Shown here piece by piece: positions 8,431 to 16,388 of a DNA stretch of 25,271 nt (position 1 is its first letter; every line of letters starts with the position of its first letter). This stretch comes from an uncultured Pseudoxanthomonas sp. (GTDB taxonomy: Bacteria; Pseudomonadota; Gammaproteobacteria; Xanthomonadales; Xanthomonadaceae), in NCBI GenBank assembly GCA_937975725.1, contig CALJUL010000027.1:1-25271 (forward strand), read 5' to 3'. Both the position numbers and the translations under genes were made by a program. The notes under the pieces are model-generated. The model was given only the letters and a program-made list of their open reading frames with translations, was not told the origin of the DNA and ran no database searches.

Positions 8431-10847
8431 GCGGCGTCCAGCAGGTGCAGCACGCGCGCGGCCAACATGCGCGGCGTGGTGCCGGCGTCCTCGTCCGCTG
8501 CCAGCACCGGCCCCACGCAGGCCGGGCAGCCGGCCTTGCAGTCGCAGCCGGCCACCAGTTGCGCGGCGCGCTGCACCAGTTCGCGCTGGCGCCGCCACAG
8601 CGGTTCGCTCAGGCCGATGCCGCCGGGGTAGTTGTCGTACAGGTACACGGTGGGCACGAAGCGGTCGCCCTCGGCCGGCGACAGCACCTGGCCTTCGCCG
8701 CGCATCTGTCCCCTGCCCTGCGCGTCGGCCAGCGCGAACCATGCGCCGTCGCCGTCGCCCACCGCCTTCTGCAAATCGCGGCCCTCGGCCATCACCGCCA
8801 CGGTGGCGACCACGTGTAGCGCGTAGGCCGCACCGAGGAAACCGTCCAGCGCTTCCTGCCGCGAGGCGAAGGCCGCCTCCAGCGCCTGCGGCGGCAACTG
8901 CCACCACATGCCGGTGGTGTGCATCTCGTGGTCCGGCAGCGCCACCGGGCCGTAGCCGATGTTCTCGTGGGTGTAGTAGCGGATCTTCTTGTAGCCGGCC
9001 ACGCGCCGCACCACGTGCACTTCGCCGTGGTGGCAGGTGCCCTGCCCGGCGATGCAGCCGTCGAAGCGCTCCAGCACCTTCAGCTTCGTGTAGTCGATGG
9101 CGTCGGTGTAGTAGTCCACGTGGGTGCGGACCACGTAGGCCTTGCGCCCGTCCCAGTCCAGCCGCTCCACCTGGTAGGGCGTGGACTGCACCATGTGGAT
9201 GGCGCCCTCGTACAGCATCAGCGGCGCGGCGCTGAAATCCACTTCGGCGATGATGATCTGGCGGCCGCCGGTGCGGTCCACCACCACGAAGTTGCCGTCG
9301 GCCACCGCGCGCAGGCCGACCGCGTTGGCCGGGTAGCTGTCGGCGATCCACTCGTAGCGGTCGCCCTCGCGATGGACCACGCGGTCCTCGTCCAGCAATT
9401 GCAGGTAGGGCGCGGGATCGACCGGGCCGAAGGATTCGCCGGCCAGGAACGGCAGTTCGAACGCGGCGCAGCGGATGTGGTCCAGCAGGATCATCGGCTG
9501 GTCCGGCGCGATCCGCGCATGTTCCGGCGGGCTGTCGGCGAAGAATTCCGGATGCCGCACCACGTACTGGTCCAGCGGTTGCGAACTGGCGACCAGGATG
9601 CCCAGCGACGCCTGCTGCCGGCGCCCGGCGCGGCCGAAGCGCTGCCAGGTCGCGGCGATGGAACCCGGATAGCCGTTCAGCACCACCGCATCCAGGCTGC
9701 CGATGTCCACACCCAGTTCCAGCGCCGACGTCGATACGATGCCGTCCACGCGCCCGTCGCGCATCGCGCGCTCGGCCTCGCGCCGCTCGGTGGGCAGGTA
9801 GCCGCCGCGGTAGGCGCGGATGCGCGCCGGCTGGCGCGGATCGTGGTCGAACACGTCCTTCAGGTACTTGGTCAGCACTTCCACCATCGTGCGCGACTGT
9901 GCGAACACCAGCGTCTTCAGCCCCGCCTTGATCGCCAGCCGCGCGATGCGGTTGCTCTGCGAGCGCGCCGAGGCGCGCAGGCCCAGGTCGGGATTGACCA
10001 CCGGCGGATTCCACAGCAGCACGTGGCGGTCGCCGCTGGGCGCGCCGGATTCGGTGACGGCGTGCACCGGCAGTTCCAGCAGCGCCTCGGCATGCGCCTG
10101 CGGATTGCCGATGGTGGCCGAGCACAGGATGAACTGCGGGCTGGCGCCGTAGAACGCGCACACCCGCTTCAACCGCCGCAGCACGTTGGCGACGTGGCTG
10201 CCGAACACGCCGCGGTAGCTGTGCACCTCGTCGATCACCACGTAGCGCAGGTTCTCGAAGAACTGTGCCCACTTGGTGTGGTGCGGCAGGATGGCCTGGT
10301 GCAGCATGTCCGGGTTGCTGACCACGATGTCGCCGTACAGGCGGATCGCCTGGCGCGCGTCGCCTGGCGTATCGCCGTCGAAGGTGAACGCCTTCAGGCC
10401 GAGGTCGCCGGCCCTGCTCAGGTCCAGCAATTCCGCCACCTGGTCCTGCGCCAGCGCCTTGGTCGGGAACAGGTACAGCGCCTTGCCCTTACGCGCCAGC
10501 GCCGCGGCCGCCACCGGCAGCGTGTAGCACAGCGACTTGCCGGAGGCAGTGGGCGTGGCGACCACCAGGTGGCCGCCCGCCTGCGCGGTACGCCACGCCT
10601 CGGCCTGGTGCGAATACAACCGGTCCACGCCGCGCGCGCGCAGGGCGGCGGCCAGTGCCGGCGGCAGGTCGTCGGGCAGCTCGGCCCAGCGTCCTTCGCG
10701 TCCTTCCAGCACGAAATGCCCGGCGATGCGGTCGCGGTACTTGTCCGCCAACCGCCCGGCCAACATGCCGCCGTCCACGGACGGCCCCTGCGGCAGCCAG
10801 GCGGCTTCGGATTCGTACTGCCGGATCAAGGGCAACTGCGCGGACAT
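8427..10847 (-). CDS. mrfA: MrfA/YprA-family DEAD/DEAH-box DNA helicase with Cys4 zinc site
   Basis: The product has 806 residues. The N-terminal helicase motifs are clear: TPTASGKS at about 98-105 (Walker A), DEVH at 206-209 (Walker B) and SAT at 243-245. The second RecA domain has TSALELGVDIG near 373-383 and QRFGRAGRR at 402-410. The C-terminus carries four cysteines (768, 770, 774, 777; GCDCKAGCPACVG), the MZB/DUF1998 zinc-binding signature of MrfA. MrfA is an ATP-dependent 3'-5' DNA helicase that works with the MrfB nuclease on bulky or crosslinked DNA. The ATG at 10847 is chosen because GGAGG lies 6 nt upstream; the longer open frame to 10934 has no such site. It is the first gene of a two-gene operon, divergent from the small plus-strand genes. 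Confidence 0.9.
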   Translation of the reverse strand: MSAQLPLIRQYESEAAWLPQGPSVDGGMLAGRLADKYRDRIAGHFVLEGREGRWAELPDDLPPALAAALRARGVDRLYSHQAEAWRTAQAGGHLVVATPTASGKSLCYTLPVAAAALARKGKALYLFPTKALAQDQVAELLDLSRAGDLGLKAFTFDGDTPGDARQAIRLYGDIVVSNPDMLHQAILPHHTKWAQFFENLRYVVIDEVHSYRGVFGSHVANVLRRLKRVCAFYGASPQFILCSATIGNPQAHAEALLELPVHAVTESGAPSGDRHVLLWNPPVVNPDLGLRASARSQSNRIARLAIKAGLKTLVFAQSRTMVEVLTKYLKDVFDHDPRQPARIRAYRGGYLPTERREAERAMRDGRVDGIVSTSALELGVDIGSLDAVVLNGYPGSIAATWQRFGRAGRRQQASLGILVASSQPLDQYVVRHPEFFADSPPEHARIAPDQPMILLDHIRCAAFELPFLAGESFGPVDPAPYLQLLDEDRVVHREGDRYEWIADSYPANAVGLRAVADGNFVVVDRTGGRQIIIAEVDFSAAPLMLYEGAIHMVQSTPYQVERLDWDGRKAYVVRTHVDYYTDAIDYTKLKVLERFDGCIAGQGTCHHGEVHVVRRVAGYKKIRYYTHENIGYGPVALPDHEMHTTGMWWQLPPQALEAAFASRQEALDGFLGAAYALHVVATVAVMAEGRDLQKAVGDGDGAWFALADAQGRGQMRGEGQVLSPAEGDRFVPTVYLYDNYPGGIGLSEPLWRRQRELVQRAAQLVAGCDCKAGCPACVGPVLAADEDAGTTPRMLAARVLHLLDAA

Positions 10848-11043
10848 GGGCGGCCTCCGGTGAAGAGGCGCCATCACAGCGCGCATGCGTCTCAGGCGGT
10901 GAGACGGGCGCCCTTCGCGGCCGCCGCTGCGCACGGCGGGGCGCGCCGGTCAGCAACGTGATCGCGGCGCGCACGCTTTTGTCATCGCGCGCTAACGCGA
11001 CGCGGATTACCACGTTGTCTGCCTTTCCCCCGGAGACGCCGCG

Positions 11044-11406
11044 ATGGTTCCCTCCCGCTACCAGGCCATGCTGGACGCCCTCGTCCCGCCGTCGCGCATG
11101 CCGCCGGCATCGCACGATGCGACGACATGGATGGCCGCCGCACCGGGCTTCGCCGGCTTCAGCCGGCACGATTTCCAGCGCCGGCGGCGCCTGCACCCGG
11201 ACGTGGCCTGGGAAGGCGCGTGCCGGGCCTATGCACTCGCCGCCGCCACCCATCGCCACGTTCTCCGGACCCCGGAGGCGGAAGCGCAACTGGAAGCCGC
11301 CTGGGAACGGCTGCGCGGCGAGGGCGGCCCGGACTGGCCGGTGGCGCGCGCGATGATGCGCGAAGCCTGGCGCTGGCTGGACGCGCAGTCCGCGCGCATG
11401 CACTGA
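11044..11406 (+). CDS. Small hypothetical protein, possible distant member of the following paralogue pair
   Basis: This encodes a 120-residue soluble protein, Arg/Ala/Trp-rich, without a signal peptide. The ATG has GGAGA about 7 nt upstream. I recognise no named family. The C-terminal half has the same outline as the two genes that follow: a Tyr-Ala-Leu helix (RAYALAAA), a Leu/Arg-rich stretch, a Trp-x-x-Ala helix (DWPVARAMMREAWRWL) ending in an Ala-Trp-x-x-Leu motif. The resemblance is weak and could be coincidental. It is the first plus-strand gene after the divergent mrfA promoter region. A GC hairpin about 95 nt past the stop may end its transcript. Confidence 0.7.
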   Translation: MVPSRYQAMLDALVPPSRMPPASHDATTWMAAAPGFAGFSRHDFQRRRRLHPDVAWEGACRAYALAAATHRHVLRTPEAEAQLEAAWERLRGEGGPDWPVARAMMREAWRWLDAQSARMH

Positions 11407-11500
11407 CGCGCGCGGCCGACGAGCGGCTGGCCGCCGCCCACGGCGCAGCGCGTGAGAAATCAAGCAGGGACATCGACGAGGCCGGTACTGCATGGGAAAC

Positions 11501-11519
11501 GCGCCCGCCATGCGGGCGC
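11501..11519 (+). terminator. GC hairpin after the first small plus-strand gene
   Basis: GCGCCCGC and GCGGGCGC form a perfect 8-bp stem around a CAT loop. It lies in the 221-nt gap between two small genes. No T-run follows. Another GC-rich inverted repeat (GGCGCGC/GCGCGCC) lies further on, near 11550-11567. Confidence 0.4.
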
Positions 11520-11627
11520 AGGCAAAGGAGCACGCACAGGGGGAGCGGCGCGCGGTCGCGCGCCGTGCCGGCGGCCGCTTCGCTTCCGCATCCCCGCAGT
11601 GCCCGTCCCGCGCACGGGAGAGGCACC

Positions 11628-12038
11628 ATGGCATCGGCAAGGGAACGCGGCACCGCAACCCGCTGGCAGGCGGACGATCCGCCCTGGTCCGTCATCGACA
11701 TCCAGGTCGAACTCGCCTACTGGCAGGAACAGCACGCACACGGCGGCGCCGGCCTGCCGGACCTGCCGTTCCGCCAATGCGTGCCGACCCTGAAGTTCGC
11801 CTACGACGCCTACCTGCTCTCGCAGGGCCGGCCGCTGGAAAGCCTGCAACCGCCGCTGTCCGCGCGCTACCGCACGCACGTGCCGCCCGCGCAGCGGCTG
11901 CCCTGGCCGGCGGCGTACGATCTGGTCGCGGCGGTGTGGCGGCGCCTGCGCGCGCCGATCTACGAACGCCAACTGGTGCTGTCGCTCCCGCACGATGCGC
12001 GGCGCGAGCAGGCGCTGGTCGAAGCGGCGCGGCGCTGA
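11628..12038 (+). CDS. Small hypothetical protein, tandem paralogue 1
   Basis: This encodes a 136-residue soluble protein. The ATG is preceded by GGGAGAGG at good spacing. Its central block aligns with the next plus-strand gene: VIDIQVELAYW against IVDIDAELAYW, then FRQCVPTLKFAYDAYLL against LEQCLKVGYDAYLL, then a region ending AVWRRL against AVWQRL. A C-terminal tail of about 20 residues is specific to this copy. The layout (ID-x-x-x-E-x-AYW, a Tyr-Asp-Ala-Tyr centre, a Trp-x-Arg-Leu end) recalls small stress-associated proteins I have seen in beta- and gammaproteobacterial genomes with an AYW start and YG-DAY centre. I cannot name the family with certainty and assign no function. Confidence 0.8.
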   Translation: MASARERGTATRWQADDPPWSVIDIQVELAYWQEQHAHGGAGLPDLPFRQCVPTLKFAYDAYLLSQGRPLESLQPPLSARYRTHVPPAQRLPWPAAYDLVAAVWRRLRAPIYERQLVLSLPHDARREQALVEAARR

Positions 12039-12081
12039 GTTCACGCGGCGCATGCAAAGGTGAACCGCATCGCCCCCATCA

Positions 12082-12098
12082 GGTTAATTGGAGGTTAA
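12082..12098 (+). promoter_or_regulatory. Direct repeat with 11-bp period, candidate regulator site
   Basis: GGTTAATTGGAGGTTAA contains two GGTTAA units 11 bp apart, one helical turn, the arrangement used by OmpR/PhoB-type regulators. It lies about 80 bp upstream of the second tandem paralogue, in an unusually AT-rich patch. A little downstream, TTCAC occurs at 12111-12115 and 12128-12132 with GTCAC between them. No clear -35/-10 pair could be chosen. Confidence 0.35.
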
Positions 12099-12178
12099 AT
12101 ACGGCTTTATTTCACTTAAGCGTCACTTTCACAAACCAAGAATCGCGGTGCCACTTCCACATCGACAAGGAGCACCCG

Positions 12179-12505
12179 ATGGCAAGCCAGCATCCCCGCA
12201 ACGCCGTTTCCGCTGCGCAGATCGTGGACATCGACGCCGAGCTGGCGTACTGGAAGACGCGCTTGAACGAGGACACGTTCCAGGTGGTCGGCGCCACCGT
12301 CAGCGACCTGGAGCAATGCCTGAAGGTGGGCTACGACGCCTACCTGCTGCACCACCACCGGCAGTTCGACGAGATCGCGCCGGCGCTGCGCGACCGCCTG
12401 CAACGCCAGTGCCCCAACACGCCGATCGGCTGGTACCGCGCCCAGCCGATCATGCGCGCGGTCTGGCAGCGCCTGAAGCCGGACACGCTGGCCCACGCCT
12501 GCTGA
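12179..12505 (+). CDS. Small hypothetical protein, tandem paralogue 2
   Basis: This encodes a 108-residue soluble protein. The ATG has AAGGAG 6-7 nt upstream, one of the best ribosome sites in the window. It is clearly homologous to the preceding gene over about 85 residues (IVDIDAELAYW, CLKVGYDAYLL, AVWQRLKP) but lacks the C-terminal tail. A 140-nt gap separates the two, with its own AT-rich upstream region and direct repeats, so it is probably transcribed independently. It converges with the hybrid kinase gene, whose stop is only 24 nt away. No function is assigned. Confidence 0.85.
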   Translation: MASQHPRNAVSAAQIVDIDAELAYWKTRLNEDTFQVVGATVSDLEQCLKVGYDAYLLHHHRQFDEIAPALRDRLQRQCPNTPIGWYRAQPIMRAVWQRLKPDTLAHAC

Positions 12506-12529
12506 CGGCAGGCCGGCGGCGCGGCCGCG

Positions 12530-14038
12530 TCAGCCGCGCCCGGCCAGGGCGCGTTCCAGCGCGGGGAACACCGCCTGCATCTCCAGCGGCTTGGCGAGCA
12601 CGGCCGCATGGCCGCCCGGCTTGCCGCCCTCGCCGCCCGGCTCGCACAGCAGCAGCGACGGCCCGGTGAACCCGGCGCCGCGCAGCGCGGCCAGCACGGT
12701 GGCCGCCGACACGGGGCGCACGCCCTGGTCCAAGATCACCGCCGCGGGCAGGCCGGCGCGCGCGATCTGCTGCAGCGCGTTGGCGCCGTCCGGCGCGGTC
12801 ATCGGCTCGTAGCCCTGGTTGGCCAAAGCGTTGCCCAGCAGCGACAGGCGGGTGGCGTCGCCGTCGATCACCAGCACGCGGCGCCCCTCGCCGTCGCGGA
12901 ACACCGCCGACGGTGTGATCGCCGCGTCGGCTTCGGCATGCTGCGGCAGGTGCAGGGCGAAGGTGGTGCCCTCGCCCAATGCACTGTGCACTTCGATGCG
13001 CCCGCGCACGCTCTCGACGATGCGCTTGCAGGACATCAGCCCCAGTCCGGTGCCGCCGGCCTTGGTGGTGAAGAAGGGAGTGAACAGTTGCGCGCGCGTG
13101 GCCTCGTCCATGCCGCAGCCCTCGTCGCGCACCCGCAGCACCACTTCGTCGCCGGCCGCGCCGCGCACGCTCTCGGCCGACAGCGACAGGTGCCCGCCCT
13201 TCTCCGCCATCGCCTGGATGCCGTTGAGGCACAGGTTGATCAGGCACTGCTGGAACTCGGTGTAGTTGCCCTCGACGGTCAGCGAGTCCGGCGGCAGCAC
13301 CACCTCCAGCCGCACCCGCCGCGACAGGCTGCCCTGGAGCAGCAACTGCACGGCCTTGAACAGTTCGGCCACGCTGATGCTCTCGCTGGCCTTGCGCGAA
13401 CCGCGCACGAACGACAGCATCGACTCGGCCATCTCGTGTCCGCGCTTGCCGCTCTCGGAGATCACCGCGCCCAGCCGCAGCACGCGCGGGTCGTCGCTGT
13501 AGCTGCTCAGCAGGTCCGGCACGATCAGCAGCGGCTGCAGGATGTTGCGCAGGTCGTGGCTCAGGCCGGCAGCCAGCATCGCCAGGCATTCCATGCGCTG
13601 CGAGCGCATCAGTTCGCGTTCGGCGCGCTCGCGCTCGCGCTCGCCGCGCGCCTCGCGGATCGCCCGCGCCACCGCCGCCGGCAAGCGCACCGGGTTGTGC
13701 TTGAGCACGTAGTCGCTGGCGCCCTGCTGCAATGCCTTGACCGCCGCCTCCTCGCCGATGGTGCCGGAGAAGAACACGAACGGGATGCGTTCGTCGTGCG
13801 CCAGCAGCATCTCCAGCGCCTGCTGGCCGGAGAACCCGGGCAGGTCCATGTCCGACAGCACCAGGTCGAAGGCGCCGCCCTCCAGTGCGCGGCGCATGCC
13901 GTCGGCGTCGTCCACGCGGACGAATTCGGCGTCCAGCCCGGCGTCCCGCAACTGCTCGATCAGCAGTTCGGCGTCCGGCTCCGAATCCTCGACCAGCAGG
14001 ATGCGGACGTGCCCCAGCGGCGTACCCGACAGCGGCAT
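12530..14038 (-). CDS. Hybrid histidine kinase, REC-HisKA-HATPase-REC
   Basis: The product has 502 residues and no membrane segment. Residues 10-125 are a receiver domain, with acidic residues in LLVEDSEPD and phosphoacceptor Asp63 in LVLSDMDLPG. A charged linker (about 128-147) leads to the HisKA domain with His161 in GLSHDLRNIL. The ATPase domain shows Asn272 in NLCLNGIQAM, DEGCGM (305-310) and GGTGLGL (328-334). A second receiver (387-500) keeps Asp437 in VILDQGV and Lys483. It should receive a phosphate through its N-terminal receiver, or be controlled by it, and pass signals through its own kinase. It starts 3 nt after the stop of the stand-alone receiver gene and is last in a three-gene operon. 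No DNA-binding output is present. Confidence 0.9.
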   Translation of the reverse strand: MPLSGTPLGHVRILLVEDSEPDAELLIEQLRDAGLDAEFVRVDDADGMRRALEGGAFDLVLSDMDLPGFSGQQALEMLLAHDERIPFVFFSGTIGEEAAVKALQQGASDYVLKHNPVRLPAAVARAIREARGERERERAERELMRSQRMECLAMLAAGLSHDLRNILQPLLIVPDLLSSYSDDPRVLRLGAVISESGKRGHEMAESMLSFVRGSRKASESISVAELFKAVQLLLQGSLSRRVRLEVVLPPDSLTVEGNYTEFQQCLINLCLNGIQAMAEKGGHLSLSAESVRGAAGDEVVLRVRDEGCGMDEATRAQLFTPFFTTKAGGTGLGLMSCKRIVESVRGRIEVHSALGEGTTFALHLPQHAEADAAITPSAVFRDGEGRRVLVIDGDATRLSLLGNALANQGYEPMTAPDGANALQQIARAGLPAAVILDQGVRPVSAATVLAALRGAGFTGPSLLLCEPGGEGGKPGGHAAVLAKPLEMQAVFPALERALAGRG

Positions 14039-14041
14039 GGC

Positions 14042-14482
14042 TCAGTCCCGCGCCAGGGTTTCGTTGATCACCGCCCAGAACGTGCCCAGCGTCTTGACGG
14101 CCTGGAAGAACTGGTCCACGTCCACCGGCTTGACCACGTAGGCGTTGACGCCCAGGTCCCAACTGCGCGCCAGGTCGCTCTCCTCGCGCGAAGAGGACAG
14201 GATCACCACCGGCATGTGGCGCAGCTTCTCGTCGCTGCGGATGTTCCTGAGCACCTCCAGGCCGTCCATGCGCGGCATCTTGATGTCCAGCAGCAGCACC
14301 GCCGGCAGCGCGTCCTCGCGTTCGGCCCAGGCGCCGCGGCGCAGCAGGTAGTCCATCGCCTCCACGCCGTCCTCGACGTGCACGATCGGATTGGCCAGGT
14401 TGGCCTCGCGCAGCGCGTCGATGGCCATCTCGGCGTCGGCGGGGCTGTCTTCGGCCAGCAGGATGGTGCGGATGTCGCTCAT
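14042..14482 (-). CDS. Stand-alone receiver-domain response regulator (Rcp1-like)
   Basis: The product has 146 residues, a single receiver domain with no output domain. The acidic pocket (Glu11, Asp12 in LLAEDSPAD), phosphoacceptor Asp66 (VLLLDIKMPRMDG), Ser in VVILSSS and Lys118 in VVKPVD are all present, so it should be phosphorylatable. The extended loop after the second helix (LRRGAWAEREDALP) is typical of the Rcp1 type that pairs with phytochrome-like or CHASE/PAS kinases. The ATG overlaps the upstream kinase stop as ATGA, so the pair is co-translated. It may act as a phosphate shuttle between the membrane kinase and the hybrid kinase encoded on either side, or as a sink. This routing is inferred from gene order. 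Confidence 0.9.
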   Translation of the reverse strand: MSDIRTILLAEDSPADAEMAIDALREANLANPIVHVEDGVEAMDYLLRRGAWAEREDALPAVLLLDIKMPRMDGLEVLRNIRSDEKLRHMPVVILSSSREESDLARSWDLGVNAYVVKPVDVDQFFQAVKTLGTFWAVINETLARD

Positions 14483-16281
14483 GCGCTGTTCTCTCCGTTG
14501 GACGGCGCGTCCAGCGCCGCGGGCAGGGTGAAGTGGAAGGTGGCGCCCTGGCCGGGCGCCGATTCGGCCCAGATGCGGCCGCCGTGGCGGGTCAGCACGC
14601 GCCTGGCACTGGCCAGGCCGATGCCGGTGCCGGGGAAGTCGCTGGCCTTGTGCAGGCGCTGGAACACGCCGAACAGCTTGTCGGCATAGGCCATGTCGAA
14701 GCCGGCGCCGTTGTCGCGCACGCTGAACCGGTGGCTGCCGTCGACCTGCGGGTGGTGCTCGACCTCGATCACCGCCCGCTCGCGCTGGCGGCTGTACTTC
14801 AGGGCGTTGCCCAGCAGGTTGCCCCAGACCTGGCGCATCATGTTCTCGTCGGCCAGCACGACGGGCAGCGGCGCGATGCGCCACTCCACCCGCCCGGCGC
14901 GGCCTTCGCCGGCCTCGCCGGCGTCCAGCATGGCGCGCGTCTCGGCCACCAGCGACTGCATGTCCACCGCCTGCAGGCGCAGCGCGCTGCGGCCCAGGCG
15001 CGAATAGACCAGCAGGTCGTCGATGAGCTGCGACATGCGCCGCGCCGAATCGCCGATCACCTGCAGGTAGTGCCGGGTCTTGTCGTCCGCACCGTCGCCC
15101 AGGTGGCGCGCCAGCTTGTCCGAGAAGCCGGCCACGTGCCGCAGCGGCGCGCGCAGGTCGTGCGAGACCGAATAGCTGAACGCCTCCAGCTCGCGGTTCA
15201 CTTCCGAGACCTGCTCGATCTTGCCTTCCAGTTGCCGGTTGAGCGCGGCGATCTCCTGCTGCGCGGTCTTCTGTAGCGAGATGTCGCTGACCGTGACCAG
15301 CACCGCGTGGTCGTCGCGGTCTGGCAGCGGCATCCGCCGCGCGTTCAGCAGCACCGTGCGGCGCAGGCCGTCGGCGGTCTCCTGCTGCAGTTCGTAGTCC
15401 CACAGTTCGCGGCCGCGCGACAGCACGTCGTCCAGGCGCTGGCGCAGCCCGCGGTCCTGCCAGGCCGTGCCCAGGTCGTCCAGGTTGCCGGCCTTGCCAT
15501 CCTTGCCGATGCCGTACAGCTCGGCGAACGCGGAATTGTGCATCTGGATGTGGCGGTCGCCGTCCAGCAGCACGATCGGCTCGCGCACCGTGTCCAGCAT
15601 CACCAGGGCGCGCTCGCTGGCGTGGGCGATGCGCTTCTCGGCGTTCAGGCGGCGCGCCACCTGGCGGCCGAGCGAGGCCAGCACCAGCGCCAGCAGCAGC
15701 AGTTGCAGGCCCATCGCGGTCAGCGCCAGCCATTCGGCGCGCTTGCGTTGCAGCAGCGAGTCGTAGTTGCGCTGCGCCAGCAGTTCGCGCTCGTTCTGCA
15801 GGATTTCCTGGATCAACCCGCGGATGGGGTAGCGGGTGGACAGCGGGCTGACCGTTTCGGCCGCGTTCTCGTGCGGGTGCGCCAGCAATTGCTCCATCAC
15901 GTCCAGCCGCGCCTGCACCAGTTCGCGCAGGCGCCCGATCCGCACGAGCTGCTCGGGGTTGTCGGACATCAGCCGGGTCAGCGTGGCGAACAGGCCGGGA
16001 ATCGCCGCCCTGCCCTCCCTGATGCGCTGCTGCGCCAGCGGATGGTCGGTGCCCAGTGCAATCAGCATGGAGGACGATTCCACTTCGCGCACTTCCAGCG
16101 CCAGTCCGTTAACCGCAGCCTCCACCTCGTGGGTGTGGGCCACCGCGTCGGCGGCGCCGAGGTTCTCGCGCGACAGCCGCTGCAGCACCACCACCGGCAC
16201 CACGACGATCAGCGCGATGCAGACGCCCAGCAAGGGCAATCGCCAGCGTCCCCACGTTTCGCGGGAGAGTGCGTCGTTCAT
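14479..16281 (-). CDS. Membrane sensor histidine kinase with CHASE3-like and PAS domains
   Basis: The product has 600 residues. A transmembrane segment at about 15-34 and another at 187-205 enclose a helical periplasmic domain with the look of CHASE3 (HEVEAAVNGLALEVREVESS near its start). A PAS domain follows at about 224-336. A coiled-coil stretch (337-368) leads to the HisKA domain with His374 in SVSHDLRAPL. The ATPase domain has the N box (NLLGNALKYS, 488-497), DNGAGF (523-528) and GTGIGL (551-556). All catalytic motifs are intact. The signal sensed is unknown. The ATG has AGGGA just upstream. It heads the operon with the receiver and the hybrid kinase; a GC hairpin separates it from the diguanylate cyclase gene upstream. 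Confidence 0.92.
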   Translation of the reverse strand: MNDALSRETWGRWRLPLLGVCIALIVVVPVVVLQRLSRENLGAADAVAHTHEVEAAVNGLALEVREVESSSMLIALGTDHPLAQQRIREGRAAIPGLFATLTRLMSDNPEQLVRIGRLRELVQARLDVMEQLLAHPHENAAETVSPLSTRYPIRGLIQEILQNERELLAQRNYDSLLQRKRAEWLALTAMGLQLLLLALVLASLGRQVARRLNAEKRIAHASERALVMLDTVREPIVLLDGDRHIQMHNSAFAELYGIGKDGKAGNLDDLGTAWQDRGLRQRLDDVLSRGRELWDYELQQETADGLRRTVLLNARRMPLPDRDDHAVLVTVSDISLQKTAQQEIAALNRQLEGKIEQVSEVNRELEAFSYSVSHDLRAPLRHVAGFSDKLARHLGDGADDKTRHYLQVIGDSARRMSQLIDDLLVYSRLGRSALRLQAVDMQSLVAETRAMLDAGEAGEGRAGRVEWRIAPLPVVLADENMMRQVWGNLLGNALKYSRQRERAVIEVEHHPQVDGSHRFSVRDNGAGFDMAYADKLFGVFQRLHKASDFPGTGIGLASARRVLTRHGGRIWAESAPGQGATFHFTLPAALDAPSNGENSA

Positions 16282-16304
16282 GGCTTCCCTGAATGACCGA
16301 CGAT

Positions 16305-16328
16305 GACGGGCGGCGGCAACCGCCCGTC
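16305..16328 (-). terminator. GC hairpin between the diguanylate cyclase and kinase genes
   Basis: GACGGGCGG and CCGCCCGTC form a perfect 9-bp stem around CGGCAA. It lies 60 nt past the cyclase stop and 24 nt before the kinase start. No U-tract follows. It may end the upstream transcript or sit in the leader of the kinase operon. Confidence 0.45.
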
Positions 16329-16388
16329 CGCGGAATGCAGCCGATGCTAACGTGTTACGTCACATTTGCATACGCCGCGCCCGGGCGT

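Noticed and set aside
7546..10272. Minus-strand 908-codon open frame suggesting a helicase-nuclease fusion
   Set aside because: Only its last 294 codons are real (mrfB). The earlier part is the helicase read out of frame; the ATGA overlap shows two separate genes.
8919..10961. 680-codon plus-strand open frame opposite mrfA
   Set aside because: It is a shadow of the helicase gene and lacks any motif or a ribosome site.
12111..12132. CreB-type tag (TTCAC-N6-TTCAC)
   Set aside because: The second half-site at the correct spacing reads GTCAC, and the true TTCAC repeat is at a different distance.
12608..14689. 693-codon plus-strand open frame opposite the hybrid kinase and receiver genes
   Set aside because: The minus-strand genes have full catalytic motifs. 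This frame is His/Gln-rich with no domain.
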